Of a DNA stretch of 64,000 nt, positions 23,087 to 34,779 are shown in pieces. The number at the start of each line of letters is the position of its first letter. Positions within the stretch are counted from its first letter, which is position 1. Source of the stretch: Watersipora subatra (taxonomy: Eukaryota > Bryozoa > Gymnolaemata > Cheilostomatida > Watersiporidae); the NCBI RefSeq assembly GCF_963576615.1, contig NC_088715.1, positions 1,442,001-1,506,000 on the forward strand, written 5' to 3'. Made by a program: the position numbers and the translations under genes. The notes under the pieces are model-generated. The model saw only the letters and a list, made by a program, of their open reading frames with translations. It ran no database searches and was not told the DNA's origin.

Positions 23087-23817
23087 CACCATTAGACTTT
23101 CTTAAAAAACTACAATATCTAACTAAATCTATTCTTTTAAAATTGATAACTTTGCTACATGAGACAGCAATAATATCGAATTGGTGAACATGAATAATAG
23201 TCCCTAATAGGGTAAAATTAAAAGTAAGTAATTAAGGTAAGTATTAAAATAGCCTTTAGTTCTATAAACCATGAGGAAGTTGTTGTTGACCTGAGGCTAT
23301 GTCAAGGAGTGCCCCATTAGTTATAAGTTACAAAATATCATCTCATATCCAGTAATGTAATCTCTGGCTCCTTTTCAAAGTAATTACAACTTGAAATAAA
23401 TAAACTTTATTTTGTGAAAAAATCCTCCAGATTAACATGGACGGTTTTTTGTAAATTAAATAATCCTGACTGCTGTCACGCTTTCTTAAATTGGGTTAAA
23501 GCTGCTCCTTCCTGTCGCAATGATGAGGTAGAATTATTGACACAAATGGCTCAGATTAAATGTATTAATCTCATTATCTCCTGGTAACAGTCAGCAAGCT
23601 GGTTGTTGCAATTCACATATAAAACTATTATTGTGGATTGTATAGGGGTCACCGGGGGCACCGTTGGCCAAATACCACTTATTTTACTATAGCTTGTGTG
23701 ATAGTAATTACAACTTTCTGAAATTTGGACATACAAGTCAAATATAATTTATGTATTAAAACATATATTTTCAAAAATTTAGCTTATTTTCAAGATACAA
23801 AAACTGCTTATGTCTCC
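23087..23817. other. Gene-free stretch
   Basis: AT-rich sequence without exon-like signals, between the LTR candidate and the TTAA element. Confidence 0.4.
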
Positions 23818-23821
23818 TTAA

Positions 23822-25844
23822 AGATGTAGTTGCGTCAAAATTTAAGTTGATCTTAAAAGAAAGCATTTTTTTTTTCTCTATCAGTTGATATGTTGTTTGT
23901 TGTGTTACGCGATCGCATTGCCAAGATATTTGAAGATTAAACCGGAAAAAATCTGATCGCCGTAAAAACGCTCAGGCCACCAAAACGTGCCCAGACTTGC
24001 CCAAAATGATGTCACGCGTTTGGCAACCTGTCTCTATCTCTCGTATTCACATCGGGTATTTGCGATAAAAGTCTAGTCGTACGCGGCTCTATTGGCATAT
24101 ATCTTATTTTGTATTTGCTCATGTTGGCTAGAATAAAATTTTAAATCCTGCTACAGATGCATTATTATGAATGTTTCAAAGGCCTCAAATAACGAAAATT
24201 GAAAATTTGTTCTACTCACTTTCTCCAAATGTTGTGTAAACATTTGGGTACCGACTACCAATTCTACCGGTCTACGGTAATTCTGTCAAGTCACTATTGT
24301 AGAACGCGGTCTTTGTATCAGCACAGTTCTGCAGCTACCCATACAAATGATATACAGCCTCCCATAAGTCCCGCCCACATTATGTCGCCTATTACCTATT
24401 GCCTACATACTATTTTTTTACTAGTAGTATTCTTAACGAATACTAGATAAGTGAAATAAGCAAGCCACCTCTTTGAAAAAAATATAGACAGGGATAGAGT
24501 TTTAAGGATGAGAATTCTGCTGCAAACTGGATTTGAACTCGCATTCTCCCGTTCTGCGGACACCCATATACCATATCCGATTCACTACAATATTCTGCAA
24601 ATCATGTTTTGCATTATCTTTAACAATATTATTTTATTATATAATTTTTACAAGCAAAAATACTTTCATCTCGGCATAAAGCTTTTATTAAAAGTATTCA
24701 TCAAGTCGTGGCCACTCACATAGTATTAGCTGATACAATAAGACAAATTAATCTACTGCAACAAACTCAAACAAAACATCGTGGCTTATCCAGCACGCAT
24801 TCAAGTCTCGCTTTCTCCTTTATGGCAGTTTCCACACTGACAAAGCTTCTTCGGCTGGTGGGACGACATAAACATTCTGTAATCAGTAAAACAAGTAAAT
24901 GTAAACAAAGTAGATGCAATAAATATGTCATTCATAGATATGTCATTCTAAAGCGTATCTATTGACAGCTTCCAAATTGGGAGTTAAATAGATTGCGAGT
25001 GTAATTTTAAAAACGAATAAACATTTAATAAAGGCACCGGTACGCCAAGCCAACGATTCGAAGCTTTGGTTCTAAAAATTAAAGATTTGCAATGATCATT
25101 CGATTTTACCCACTTCTTACGAGTGAAAATAATTTGTAATCATGACTCTAATTTACCAACGAAAATTCGAAAAAAATATTATAGCTAGGTAAAACGGCAG
25201 ATAAGCTATGAAACGATGATTGGAGATAGCAAAGAATTATCATTTTATTAATTAGTATATGTATTTATGACTATAAAAAATATTACATTTACTAAAGTAT
25301 AGAAGACTCTAAGTTAATTTACCTCCTTTCTGTCTTCTTCTGCAGCAAAACGCTGCTGACGCCTGTCAGCTTTGGCCATTGGCTGTCTACTCTAATATTT
25401 TACTAAAAGTTGCTCAGATAACTCTGAGTAGCGGTCGCTCGAACTTGAAGCCATTTTAAAACTATGTATAACTTAGTAAATGTTGAAACGCGTTGAATCA
25501 GTAACGAATGAGAATGAATTCTCTAATTAGGAGAATCTTCGAGATCACAGACAACGCGTTTTACAAGTGATAACATTTATTACGGCCTATATAAAAATTT
25601 CGCACGCATGATTGGCTAACGAATCGACCTCATATTTATTGCTCGTGGTTTCGTTTCAGATACCTTGCTTGTGACGTCACAAAATAGGCACCCGCTGGAA
25701 CGTGAGCATTTTAAAAGAGGGCCTCATTCAAACGCATATATCTCTGGACAGGGTTGGTCTACAAAGACAAAAATGGCATCAAATTGTAGCTGATGTTTTA
25801 GCCTTTTATGGGTCCTAAATGACCTTTTTGACGCAACTACATCT
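23822..25844 (-). mobile_element. 2-kb TTAA-flanked transposon carrying exon-like segments, copy 1 (inverted)
   Basis: The ends AGATGTAGTTGCGTCAAAA and TTTTTGACGCAACTACATCT are inverted repeats, each bordered by TTAA (23818-23821 and 25845-25848), as piggyBac-type insertion leaves; a TA target cannot be excluded. It is clearly the same sequence as 53411-55396 and 62238-64000, in the opposite orientation. On the minus strand it carries the same CRE-like site, TATA-like box, start codon, in-frame TAG and CQCGNC segment described for copy 2, plus a tRNA-like segment near 24515-24600. No transposase is visible. Confidence 0.8.
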
Positions 25845-25849
25845 TTAAA

Positions 25850-26240
25850 AAAGGATAGCATTAGTACCTGGCAAATGGCCGAAGCTGCCGGTATCCAGGC
25901 AGCTTTGGCCTTTTTCTTTGGCAGCTTTGGACCTTTTTCGTACATATTGTGTCTCCTACATATAGAGCCTAGATGCAAAGAGTTATGGTCATTGAATAAT
26001 AAGATATAAATGGACCATGTAGTCAGCATATGATTCCATTTTATTAAAGCTTTCGTACCAGTCATGGCTATTGACCTTTAATTTAGACTGAGACTACAGA
26101 AAGATATTCATTGTATAAACTATGTACATATGCTCTGTTTACCGCTCCTGACAGCTGTACTCTCCGCATATACCAGGATGGTAATTGTATAACCAAAGAC
26201 AATTATCAGCAAATAATACTAGATAATAAAAAACCCCATT
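25850..26240. other. Gene-free spacer
   Basis: Contains a short run of repeated AGCTTTGG words (25872-25935) but no supported gene. An open frame here runs into the end of the transposon and is not considered coding. Confidence 0.4.
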
Positions 26241-26640
26241 GCCTTGGCTGATTGTTGATTGGTCAGCTAAGAGAAATTTATTGCCTGAATAATCATTTTC
26301 CTCTGTTCATCACTATAAGTATATAATATTATTTACTCTTATAGTGATTTCATTTACTAGACTTCTCTTGACCTAATCTACAAGTATACATTAACAATGC
26401 AGCTGTTATAGCTGAATAGGCTGGCTAGGATGAGAGAAATCAACACCAGACTAACAACAAGTGGTTGCTGGGCCGAGTTTCGATTTATAGTCAAGGAAGA
26501 CAGAGGCAGAGTCACTGACATAATGATTGATGACAGATGCAGTCCTCAACTTCCTTGTATGAATAAATCATTCACTCAGGTCAACACTAAACTAACACTG
26601 ATGCTACATGTGAAGAAGAGGATAGTAGCACTGGATTGAG
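26240..26640 (+). pseudogene. Gene-like duplicated fragment, copy 1
   Basis: This block is homologous to 27455-27850. The shared part contains an AG before CTGAATAGGCTGGCTAGG, a 70-codon open frame (26430-26639) with the segments PQLPCMNKS and QVNTKLTL, and an AATAAA. Conservation of QVNTKLTL...KKRIVA between copies hints at former coding sequence. I do not recognise the protein. It may be a terminal exon of a decayed gene or an unclassified repeat. Confidence 0.35.
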
Positions 26641-27454
26641 GGGCTACCAAGGCCTATTTATAAACCTATATCATCAGCAGTCTTATAAATGCTTATCTTA
26701 TCAATTATATTACAGTGTTACTGGGCATGTGAGTATAAAATATCCATTACGCCTCAAGTACATTTACATAAAACTTGACTTAAAGCAAACTGCATGGAGT
26801 GATAACTCCTTGCAAAATGCCTAAATAACAGATTCTAATGACCAGAAAACAATTATGTAGTATTTTCCTGAAATCAGTTTACAGAGCAGGAACAGTGTAT
26901 TATGAATGACATGATTGCTGTTTAAGTAAGTACATCACTGTGGTAGTCTAATGAGGAGCTCGAAGAGGTTTTTGGGTGTGTCATTCACAACGGCTGCTAA
27001 TTTTGCTAGTATACAAATAAAACATCTCAGTTTTTTGTGTATCACTTATGAAGAGCTCCAACAATCTTCACACATCACTGAAGCAGTACTTTGATCAATA
27101 GATAAACAAGTGTTATTATTTTAACTCTGTTAATCCCCACAGTAGTGTTATTATTGTATTTCTATCTGACTTGTACTCATGGTGTAGCATAGTGTGTAAT
27201 CTAAAATGTCAATATATGTTTAGCATAAAAGCCCTCTGCCACCTCAAACACAGCAATTCACGAACTCTATCATATAGCCACATAGAGTCAACTACTCCAC
27301 ATAAACATTACCCATATATCAATTTTATTAGTTAAATAATGACCATCATTAATTTTGCTTCGCCTTTTAAGAAGGCAATTACTTAACGCTTTTGCAGTTT
27401 TAAACCAGAACTTTACCACTAGGATTTTATTCTATGAAATATTTTTAATCACAT

Positions 27455-27850
27455 TAGCTTATGGCTGATTGGTCAACCATGATAAAGTAGCTGTCCAATT
27501 AATCATTTTTCTATGTTGGTTAATTTAAGCGTAGGTCACTATGATTTACGTTGATCTAGTTTACAAGTATACAGTTTACAAGTAGTCTATCTAGTTTAGC
27601 TCTAATAGCTGGATGGGCTGGCTAGAATAACAGACATCATAGATGACAGACAACAAGTGGTTGCTAGGCTGAGTTTCTATTTATAGTGAAGGGAAACAGG
27701 CATTGTCTCTGACATACTGACTGATGACATATGCAGACATCAACTTCCTTGTATAAATAAATCAGTCACTCAGGTCAACACTAAACTGACACTGTTGCTA
27801 CATGGGAAGAAAAGGATAGTAGCTACAGAAGGAAGGGCTAGCGTAACCAA
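27455..27850 (+). pseudogene. Gene-like duplicated fragment, copy 2
   Basis: Diverged direct copy of 26240-26640. In one frame it reads LARITDIIDDRQQVVARL, coiled-coil-like and faintly similar to the RQQV motif of the ankyrin gene's cassette exons, then hits stop codons. In another frame the QVNTKLTL...KKRIVA stretch continues about 30 codons further than in copy 1. Small indels between the copies shift the frames, so at least one is a pseudogene. Confidence 0.35.
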
Positions 27851-28229
27851 ATTAAACCGCTCTCTAGGAAATGTGTATAGATTTTTAGAGACCTCTATAA
27901 GTATTACTTGAAACACTAGTCTGATGTTCTATTTATAAACTGGACAAGAACTGTGATGGATGGCACAAACATGTCTTGTTCATCTCCTTAATAGAAGACT
28001 ACAGTGATCGTACATAGCAGTCATGTTATACAGAATCAGTTGTTCCAGCTTTGTAAAACAACCTCAGCAAAAGTAGTACGCTTTTTCTGATTATTAGAAT
28101 TTGATAACAACTTATAACGACTGTTGTATTTTATCAAAAGCTGTTTTTGACAGCAGAATACATTTCTAAGGGCTCTTAGTATAATATAAATGTACAAAGT
28201 TCCACTTTACTCACACGATAAACAAAGAT

Positions 28230-28340
28230 TAGCCTGTCTTGACATACTGTTGCTTTTGTGGAGTTGTCACAAAAGCAACAGTCTCGCTCCGCTCAATGGG
28301 GACATTTTTGCAAAAAGCAACAGCTTGTCAAGACAGGCTA
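28230..28340. mobile_element. 111-bp fold-back MITE
   Basis: TAGCCTGTCTTGACA at the left mirrors TGTCAAGACAGGCTA at the right, and the inner GTTGCTTTTGTGG pairs with inverted AGCAACAG words. AACAAAGAT (28221-28229) and AACAAAGAC (28341-28349) form a 9-bp duplication with one mismatch. A GC-richer loop separates the arms. The 9-bp duplication fits Mutator-like elements, but family is unproven. Confidence 0.7.
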
Positions 28341-28740
28341 AACAAAGACTAACACAAATGGTTTTTGTTTGTGTATCAGTGTGTAACTTTGCTTAACAGA
28401 ATTTAAAAGCTTTAGCTTGAATTGCTACTCCCACACACAAAATATTTAAGATTCATGCAATCACTAAGGTTTAACTGCTTAGCTAGGCTTAGAGCTCTTT
28501 AGAGCAACTTCAAGGTGTATGTTTATCTTTGATCACACTCAAAGTCATAATATTTAAGTAGTACTTACTTTAGAAGAGCAAATACTGAGCAGGCCACATG
28601 CAGCCTGTAGTCTGAGTGTTTGAGTATTTCTACTATAGCCATTATTATACTAGATAGCAAACTGGGCAACACACAGTGTAACCTCATCAGAATATAGGGT
28701 TTTCAGATTACTTATGTGCAAATAAGAGATCTATATATAG

Positions 28741-28808
28741 GATGTTGATCAGAGATGTACCTATAGGATGTAAGTCAGAGATGTACATATGAGATGTAAG
28801 TCAGAAAT
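28741..28808. repeat. 26-bp tandem repeat, about 2.6 copies
   Basis: GATGTAAGTCAGAGATGTAC-type units repeat nearly three times. Confidence 0.6.
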
Positions 28809-28809
28809 G

Positions 28810-29050
28810 ATCAAATGTGATGCGAGTATTTATGGGAGCTAAAATAAGTAAGACTCTAAATAATTCATAGACACATTAACCTGTAAAATCCAACTTAATC
28901 AAATACATATTAACTAGAAGATAGTAGAGCTTCCAGTTTATACAGCCACTAACTGGCTGATCACAAATACCATCAAACCTGCTCATAAACATGCAAACCG
29001 AATGTAATGAGAGAGGTCTGCATGTAGGTTACCTGCACCTACCTATAATA
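28810..29050. other. Spacer before the minisatellite
   Basis: No gene or repeat is supported here. Confidence 0.35.
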
Positions 29051-29051
29051 T

Positions 29052-29420
29052 ATGTGACAGAGAACAAGTGACATACCATACAAGCTAGTCATGTGACAGA
29101 AAATGAATGACAATACTATAGTGACTAGTCGTGTGACAGGAAAGGAGTGATACAATCGTAAACACAAGTCATGTGACAGGAAAGAAGAGATAAACCATAG
29201 CCATTAGTCATGTGACAGGAAAGGAGTGATACACCATGGCAACTTTTCATGTGACAGGAAACAAGTGATGAACCATAGAAGCTATTCATGTGACAGGAAA
29301 GGAATGACAATACCATAGTGACTAGTCGTGTGACAGGGAAGGAGTGATACAATTATAAACACCAGTCATGTGACAGGAAAAAAGAGATAAACCATAGCAA
29401 TTAGTCATGTGACAGGAAAG
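29052..29420. repeat. 39/40-bp minisatellite with five-unit higher-order pattern
   Basis: About nine units share AGTCATGTGACAGGAAAG followed by a variable second half. The second halves recur in fixed order (endings CATAGTGACT, then AATCGTAAACAC, then AACCATAGCCATT, then ACCATGGCAACT, then AACCATAGAAGCT) and then begin again, so the higher-order period is five units, about 198 bp. Each unit contains CATGTGAC, an E-box-type word, and GGAA. Open frames across it are incidental. Confidence 0.85.
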
Positions 29421-30211
29421 ATAGTCTGCTTGCATAGGAATGATAAAAGAGTTGTTAGCATCAACTTATTCATTTTACAACAAAAGACAATGAATGCAGT
29501 AGCCAATGACCTGTCCTTAATTTAGCGATGCTTGTGTAATGTGTAATCATCATATACATACAGATACAGACGGATATATAATAAATCGCATCAAATATAT
29601 TAAATATCCGTCATTAGTAAAATACTAAAACTAAAAAGTTTATATATCTGTGGGACTAAAAGTGGGAGCATATAAATTTATTTCTAAAAGCCATGTTACT
29701 GGAATCGGTTTGTTATAAATATTATTCCAAGACCAATTATAAAACAGGTAAAGTGCACTCGCTCAACCGGATGTTTATTCATGACACCATGATAGTCTAA
29801 ATTACCTTCAGCCATAGAACAGTATTTGATACAATCAACTCATTTATTATGTCAATGAGTCCTGCAAACAAAGTATAAGACAGCATAATGATTGGCTTAT
29901 ATGAATGAGATATCTGGCAAGTGCGTACAAGTTGTTCTCCTTGAAAAAGCTTGTTCTACATTGGTTTGGAGTCACGGCCTCGTGTTTTAGATAGAAAACT
30001 GTGAAGTGGTAGCATTGCGACAGAAGACCTGTGGTAAATAAAAATGGTAGATGAAAAGATAAATACAATGAATTTACACAAGTAATAATTAAGAATACCT
30101 CACATCTACCACAATGTACTCTGCAGTAGTCTAACATTTGTTTACATGTTTTCACACTAGGGAAAGGTGAATAGAAGAACAAACTTGAATATTATTTGAA
30201 ATTTATTTCGT
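29421..30211. other. Gene-free stretch
   Basis: AT-rich with no supported exon. Short self-complementary words (CGGATATATAATA / TATTAAATATCCG) occur near 29570-29610. Confidence 0.4.
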
Positions 30212-30215
30212 TTAA

Positions 30216-31445
30216 AGAATAGAAAAAGCATAACATTATTATGCTTTATTAGTTATCTTGAGGTGTTGACTGATGTTCTAGAAAAAGAATCAAGAAGATT
30301 GACCCACTAGAAGCTGAGATATAGCCAGCCAAACACAGGTCTACCTAATAAAGAATCAGAGGAAAACCCTTCGAAAATCCCGACAACTGTGACGTATAAA
30401 ATCGACTTAATGTTCATGTGCCGGAGTTGTGCACCCTTACCGACATTACGTATAATGATTGTTTTGGCTACGAGATGGGAAACGCTTCTCACGATAGTAA
30501 ATAATTTACAGACTAGCTCTGGTTTCTCATGAAAATCAAGCAAACATTGTGTAGTAAAGGCATTTGCCCACAACCCCTCGCCGTGATTTTTCAAAACAGA
30601 AGAGCAGATTTTGACTATTGTGCTTCAAATTTTAACTTGATCTCCACGGATATGCTCCGAAGACCCTCTGTTCAACGAACGGCGCGTGTATAGTCTATAT
30701 GCGACATCCGCGATTGCAGTTCGTTTAGAATAGGAAATGAGAATGTGAATTTTTGTTCATTCATTATTTTTCTATTGTGTATCTACTGCAGCAATTAGTT
30801 GATTTTCATGATTATCGTCACTATTAACAGACTGTAAGTTCACTACAGCCATAATCTTAAAAAAGAATAAATTGACCGTGCTGCTCTTGCTGTAAGAAAA
30901 GAAAACGATAACTTTTGATTTGATTTTTCTGTTGATCTATTATCTTATTTATGATTATTTTTTATGATTAATATAATAATCATGATGCATATTATGCAAA
31001 ATAATAATATAACTGCGTATAGAATAAATGATGTAACTAATATAATTTGTAGAAAGTGATAGCAGAATGTTGCAAAATAATATATGCGTGTAATTATTTT
31101 ATTCTAAAACTAATCTACATGTCAGAAGGACTGGTTCGGAATTCTCAGAGCAATGATTGTTAGGCCCAATTTGATTGTTCTATACTTCCAGGAATTAAAC
31201 CAATTAAAACGCCGTGATCGTTATAGGAGAGCGCATTAGTTGGCTTAATCGACCAATGGCACACAAGTCGATTTCATACGTCATATATTGATGATTACCA
31301 AAACACTTATGTTTTTTTGGGAGACCTGTTTTTTGGCTATATCTCAGCTTCTGGTTGGTCAACCTCCTTGATTCTTTTTTTAGAACATCAGTCAACACCT
31401 CAAGATAAATAATAAAGCATAAAATTATTATGCTTTCTCTATTCT
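30216..31445. mobile_element. TTAA-flanked DNA transposon with >130-bp inverted repeats
   Basis: The left arm (30216-30350) and right arm (about 31312-31445) are inverted copies. Shared words include TCTTGAGGTGTTGACTGATG and AGAAGCTGAGATATAGCCA. TTAA lies at 30212-30215 and 31446-31449. The ends AGAATAGAAAAAGCATAA differ from those of the 2-kb TTAA element, so it is another family. No transposase is recognisable. Confidence 0.75.
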
Positions 31446-31589
31446 TTAACAAAAGTTTACGCTTACTATGAAAAGCCAATAGAGATTAAAGGAAGAGAAA
31501 AGGTGAGGAAGTACATCACAGTGTTCATAACCTACACATATACAATACAGTAGCCTACGACCAAGTACTGTGTATATCAACAGAGACTA

Positions 31590-31760
31590 AGCGGAGAGAT
31601 TATTCAACTATGGTAGCACTTCATGACGGGATCTTCAGAGTGAAACACTGTTGCTGAGGGAAGACAACTTTTATGGCAAAACAAATCTAATATGAAAATA
31701 TTAATAACAAATAGGTTAATCAAGAAAGTAGACCAGCAAGGAAAATTAATAAAAATGAAA
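31590..31760. repeat. Duplicated block, uninterrupted copy
   Basis: This block is homologous to the pieces 32035-32092, 32931-32997 and 34205-34260. Matching words in order include TTCATGACGGGATCTT / TTCATGACAGTATCTT, AAGACAACTT and GTTAATCAAGAAA. It keeps both sites at which the other copy was split by transposons. Confidence 0.7.
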
Positions 31761-31779
31761 GACAAAATCCTCATCCTCA

Positions 31780-31938
31780 TCCTACAATCCTCCATCACCA
31801 GAGGGCCAGACCTCTCATGAAGATGCAGTGAAGACGTTGAAAAGGCTGGAGGAAACAAACACAGGCTTCCGAGAGGAGCGAATTGCCATCCGACAAGAGA
31901 ACCAAGAGGAGCGTCCCCTTTATGCACCGGAAGCCTGA
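31780..31938 (+). pseudogene. Coding-like 3' fragment ending PLYAPEA, copy 1
   Basis: An open frame of about 52 codons reads through SHEDAVKTLKRLEE, a helical RQENQEERP stretch and PLYAPEA before a TGA. A second copy at 34780-34942 aligns along its length (SHEDVVETLRLL; final PLYAPED in a shifted frame). Similarity at protein level in two copies suggests former coding sequence. I cannot assign a family; a host gene 3' exon or a retroelement gag fragment are both possible. Confidence 0.4.
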
Positions 31939-32092
31939 GTCTGGCTTCTGAATAAAATAAGAAGGAGAGGGGACAACCCCAAATTGCGGACAAAACTACA
32001 AATACTAAATACAATGTATATCAATAGAAACTCAAAGGAGAGTTTATTCAACAGTGGTAGTGCTTCATGACAGTATCTTTAGACTGTAACAC

Positions 32093-32930
32093 CAATGATA
32101 TACATCCTCCCCCCCCCCCCCAAGAATAGCCGACGGCTATAATGTGGGCGGGGCTCAATGATCGAGCTCTGTTGGGATGAACCCGAACACGGCACCCAAA
32201 CAAACAAATATGCTGAATAAAGCCACTTATAAATTTGCAAATATTATGAACTATAGTGGTTATTTTACTGATCTGTTCAATTCATTTTGTTGTCAAATAA
32301 ATATAGTATCCCAATATTGTCACCATTGTGATCAGTCAGTTGCCATTCACAAGCATTCGTGATATTAATAGTCACAATTGTAAAATAGCCCAAATTCGGT
32401 TTTGTATTTAGATTTTGAATATGAAAACTACACTGCACAGCTTGGCCTGCTGTCCCATCTTATTGGCCAGGTAAAACAATGTGACAATGGCGAAAGACTT
32501 GGTCATTTTATATTAGGGGTGGCAAAGTATTAATCAAAAACTAGGGAAGAAAGGCCATTGTTCGGGCAATTTTGGGTAAATGATATTCAACTTTAAATAT
32601 ATATTACGAACTTTACCAAATTCAAAATTAGTAAAAGTAGGTAATTTGAAATGTTTTATTTGCCATGGATTCCTTATTTTGGTGAGGTATTCCCCCTGCA
32701 TTGTAGAAACTCAAGGTTTGCTATTGTGAACCGCGGTGTACTGACTGAATAAGTTAATGAAGTGATAACAGCGAGTCGTGTTTTCCAAAACCTAACAAGG
32801 CAACACGACTGCCCCGCGAGAATTAGTGTTAGCTCTGAATCCTAAGTTAGCACAATTCTAACAGAGCTCGATCATTAAACCCCGCCCATATGACAGCCGT
32901 CGGCTATCCTAGGGGGCAGTATATCATTGA
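32093..32930. mobile_element. Non-autonomous element with CAATGATATAC inverted ends
   Basis: The left end starts CAATGATATAC, then a run of 13 C, then AATAGCCGACGGCTATAATG. The right end read inward is TCAATGATATACTGCCCCC then GATAGCCGACGGCTGTCAT. The arms continue through GATCGAGCTCTGTT, about 75 bp in all. TAACAC flanks both sides (32087-32092, 32931-32936). The paralogous block at 31590-31760 shows a corresponding uninterrupted site. No coding capacity is visible. Confidence 0.7.
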
Positions 32931-32997
32931 TAACACTGGATAACACAAGATAAGACAACTTCTGCGGAAAAATAAATTTAACATGAAAATACTAATA

Positions 32998-34204
32998 CCC
33001 TAGGACACTTATATTTTGCTAGTATTTAGTTTCGTGAGTAGATCACAAAGTAAAATTTCGAAGCATCTTAATTTCGCAGCTCTGATGAGTGCGAAAATAT
33101 AGTGATGTGAAAATAAATGCATTGGAACAAACATAATTAGATTCCTCAGGTTCTGTTAACCAATAAAAAAAATTTCAATTTGCAACTAGTTTGTAATTGT
33201 GAACCGCAGGTAGAATGGTGTGGGCAAGGTCGATAATGCAGTTTGATCGCTTTCTGCCATTTGTTTCTTGGACTATCAACAGGCTTGTTTTTTTCTTGGA
33301 CGGCCGACCGGCTGAGCCGCCCCAACTTTTTGGGAATTTTTTACGGTAAGTACAGTCCAACTCGGATAACTCGCACTCGGATAAAATGTAACATTTCATG
33401 TCAAACACAAGATTAACTCGAACGGATTTGTTTGGTCAGTTCCAACGCAATGATAAATTGCTTCAGATAACTCGACCTTAACATCATTTACTCAAAAATT
33501 TATTTGCCCAACGGCCATGAACACGGTTTTTATCGCTGTAGAATATCACTTCATTCCAAGCCATAGAGACAAACATCAACTTCTAGTAGTTCTTAGGCTT
33601 CATTATTATCATCATTAGATGCAAAATATTTTTGTTAACTACTGTTATAAAGGTTTGAAAAATATTAAGTTTTATCAAACACCCGCTTGGCCATGTCCTA
33701 TCGAAAGGGTAAAAGCCTCCGAATAAACTTAAAATAAAATCCGAAAAAATGATCTTCATTAAAATGCTGAAAAGAAAAATATGTCTTTTTTTAGCGTTTT
33801 AACTGCGGTCATGTTTTGCCTATTCTAATTTAAAAGCGTCTCGTCAGTCACATCACCTAAAACAAAACCAATCTCAAAAAATAGAAAAATATTGATACTT
33901 TCCAAGAAAAAAATTTAAAATTGCACACGAAAGGCCCGGCTGAGGGCCTACATGAAAGAAACCTGTTGGGGGCATACACCGCCCCCCTTCCACACCCTAG
34001 GTGTTCATAACTAGTCGCCTAACATTAGCCACCCCAACTTGCAACCAGTGAATACAGGCCTGACCATCAATGAACAAAGCTATTCAGTTTCGCTTTTTCA
34101 CTCGTTTGTTATGGTAGTTTAGCTTCGCACATGAAATTTTCGCGAATGAAAGACACCGCGAAAACGCGAAAGTTAGATGAGGCGAATACATAAGTGTCCT
34201 AGGG
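32998..34204. mobile_element. TA-flanked DNA transposon, CCCTAGGACACTTAT family, copy 2
   Basis: Ends and sub-terminal words match copy 1 (12826-14037), with TA at 32996-32997 and 34205-34206. The paralogous empty site (about 31708-31720, AATATTAATAACAAAT) confirms both borders. The middle differs from copy 1: it contains another Tc1-like segment (near 33355, CAGTCCAACTCGGATAACTC) that may be a further nested or recombined element. Confidence 0.8.
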
Positions 34205-34292
34205 TAACAAAAGGGTTAATCAAGAAAATAGACCAACAAAAAAAATGAAATAAAGCTGGAGGAGCCAAGCAAGGGCTCTGATAAAAAAGGTA

Positions 34293-34713
34293 CTGTAGAT
34301 GCTCCTATAACAAGTTTCAGATAACATAAATAATTTATGTGACGTTTTAATTTTGTACTACAGAAAACTTTTCATATGATGTAAAGTGTCAGGTAGAAAT
34401 TGTTTTTAAGTTCAAATGAAAAAAAAGCCAATCTATGTGAATGAATGTCGACGATGTGCGTTTCTTATCAACTTCTATAAAATGCCTATTCTATTAAAAA
34501 TATTTTAATTCAAGCCAATAATACAGCAATTATGGGGCAGCCCACAAATAAAAAAAGTTCAGTCAAGTTTGTCTATTTTGTATGTCTAAAGGGGTGAGTT
34601 TAAAAAATATTTGAACAGATTAGCTTGTTTACATATACTTTACCGTTCTTTTAACGTAAAATCCTGATAAAATAAATCTTGGGGGAGCAGATTATTTATG
34701 TGGTAGGAGCGAG
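34293..34713. mobile_element. Possible TA-flanked MITE (GCTCCTA ends)
   Basis: CTGTAGATGCTCCTATAAC at the left and GGTAGGAGCGAG at the right are weak inverted repeats, with ACATAAATAAT next to one and its inverse next to the other. TA occurs at both borders. A related word, CAGTAGACGCTCCTACAA, occurs near 51412 without a partner. Confidence 0.35.
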
Positions 34714-34779
34714 TACTCTATTTTGAAGTATCAAGATCAGGTTAAACAGCGAACTACCATTAGCCTGAAACAGTGAATA

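Noticed and set aside
25724-26065. 113-codon minus-strand open frame
   Set aside because: It crosses the border of the 2-kb TTAA element into flanking sequence; the half inside the element recurs with every copy.
29052-29420. CRISPR-like look of regularly spaced repeats
   Set aside because: The sequence between conserved cores is itself repeated in order, not unique spacers, and the DNA is eukaryotic with no cas genes.
33175-33408. Possible conserved protein in the CCCTAGGACACTTAT transposon family
   Set aside because: The three copies are open in different frames at the homologous place, which argues against coding.
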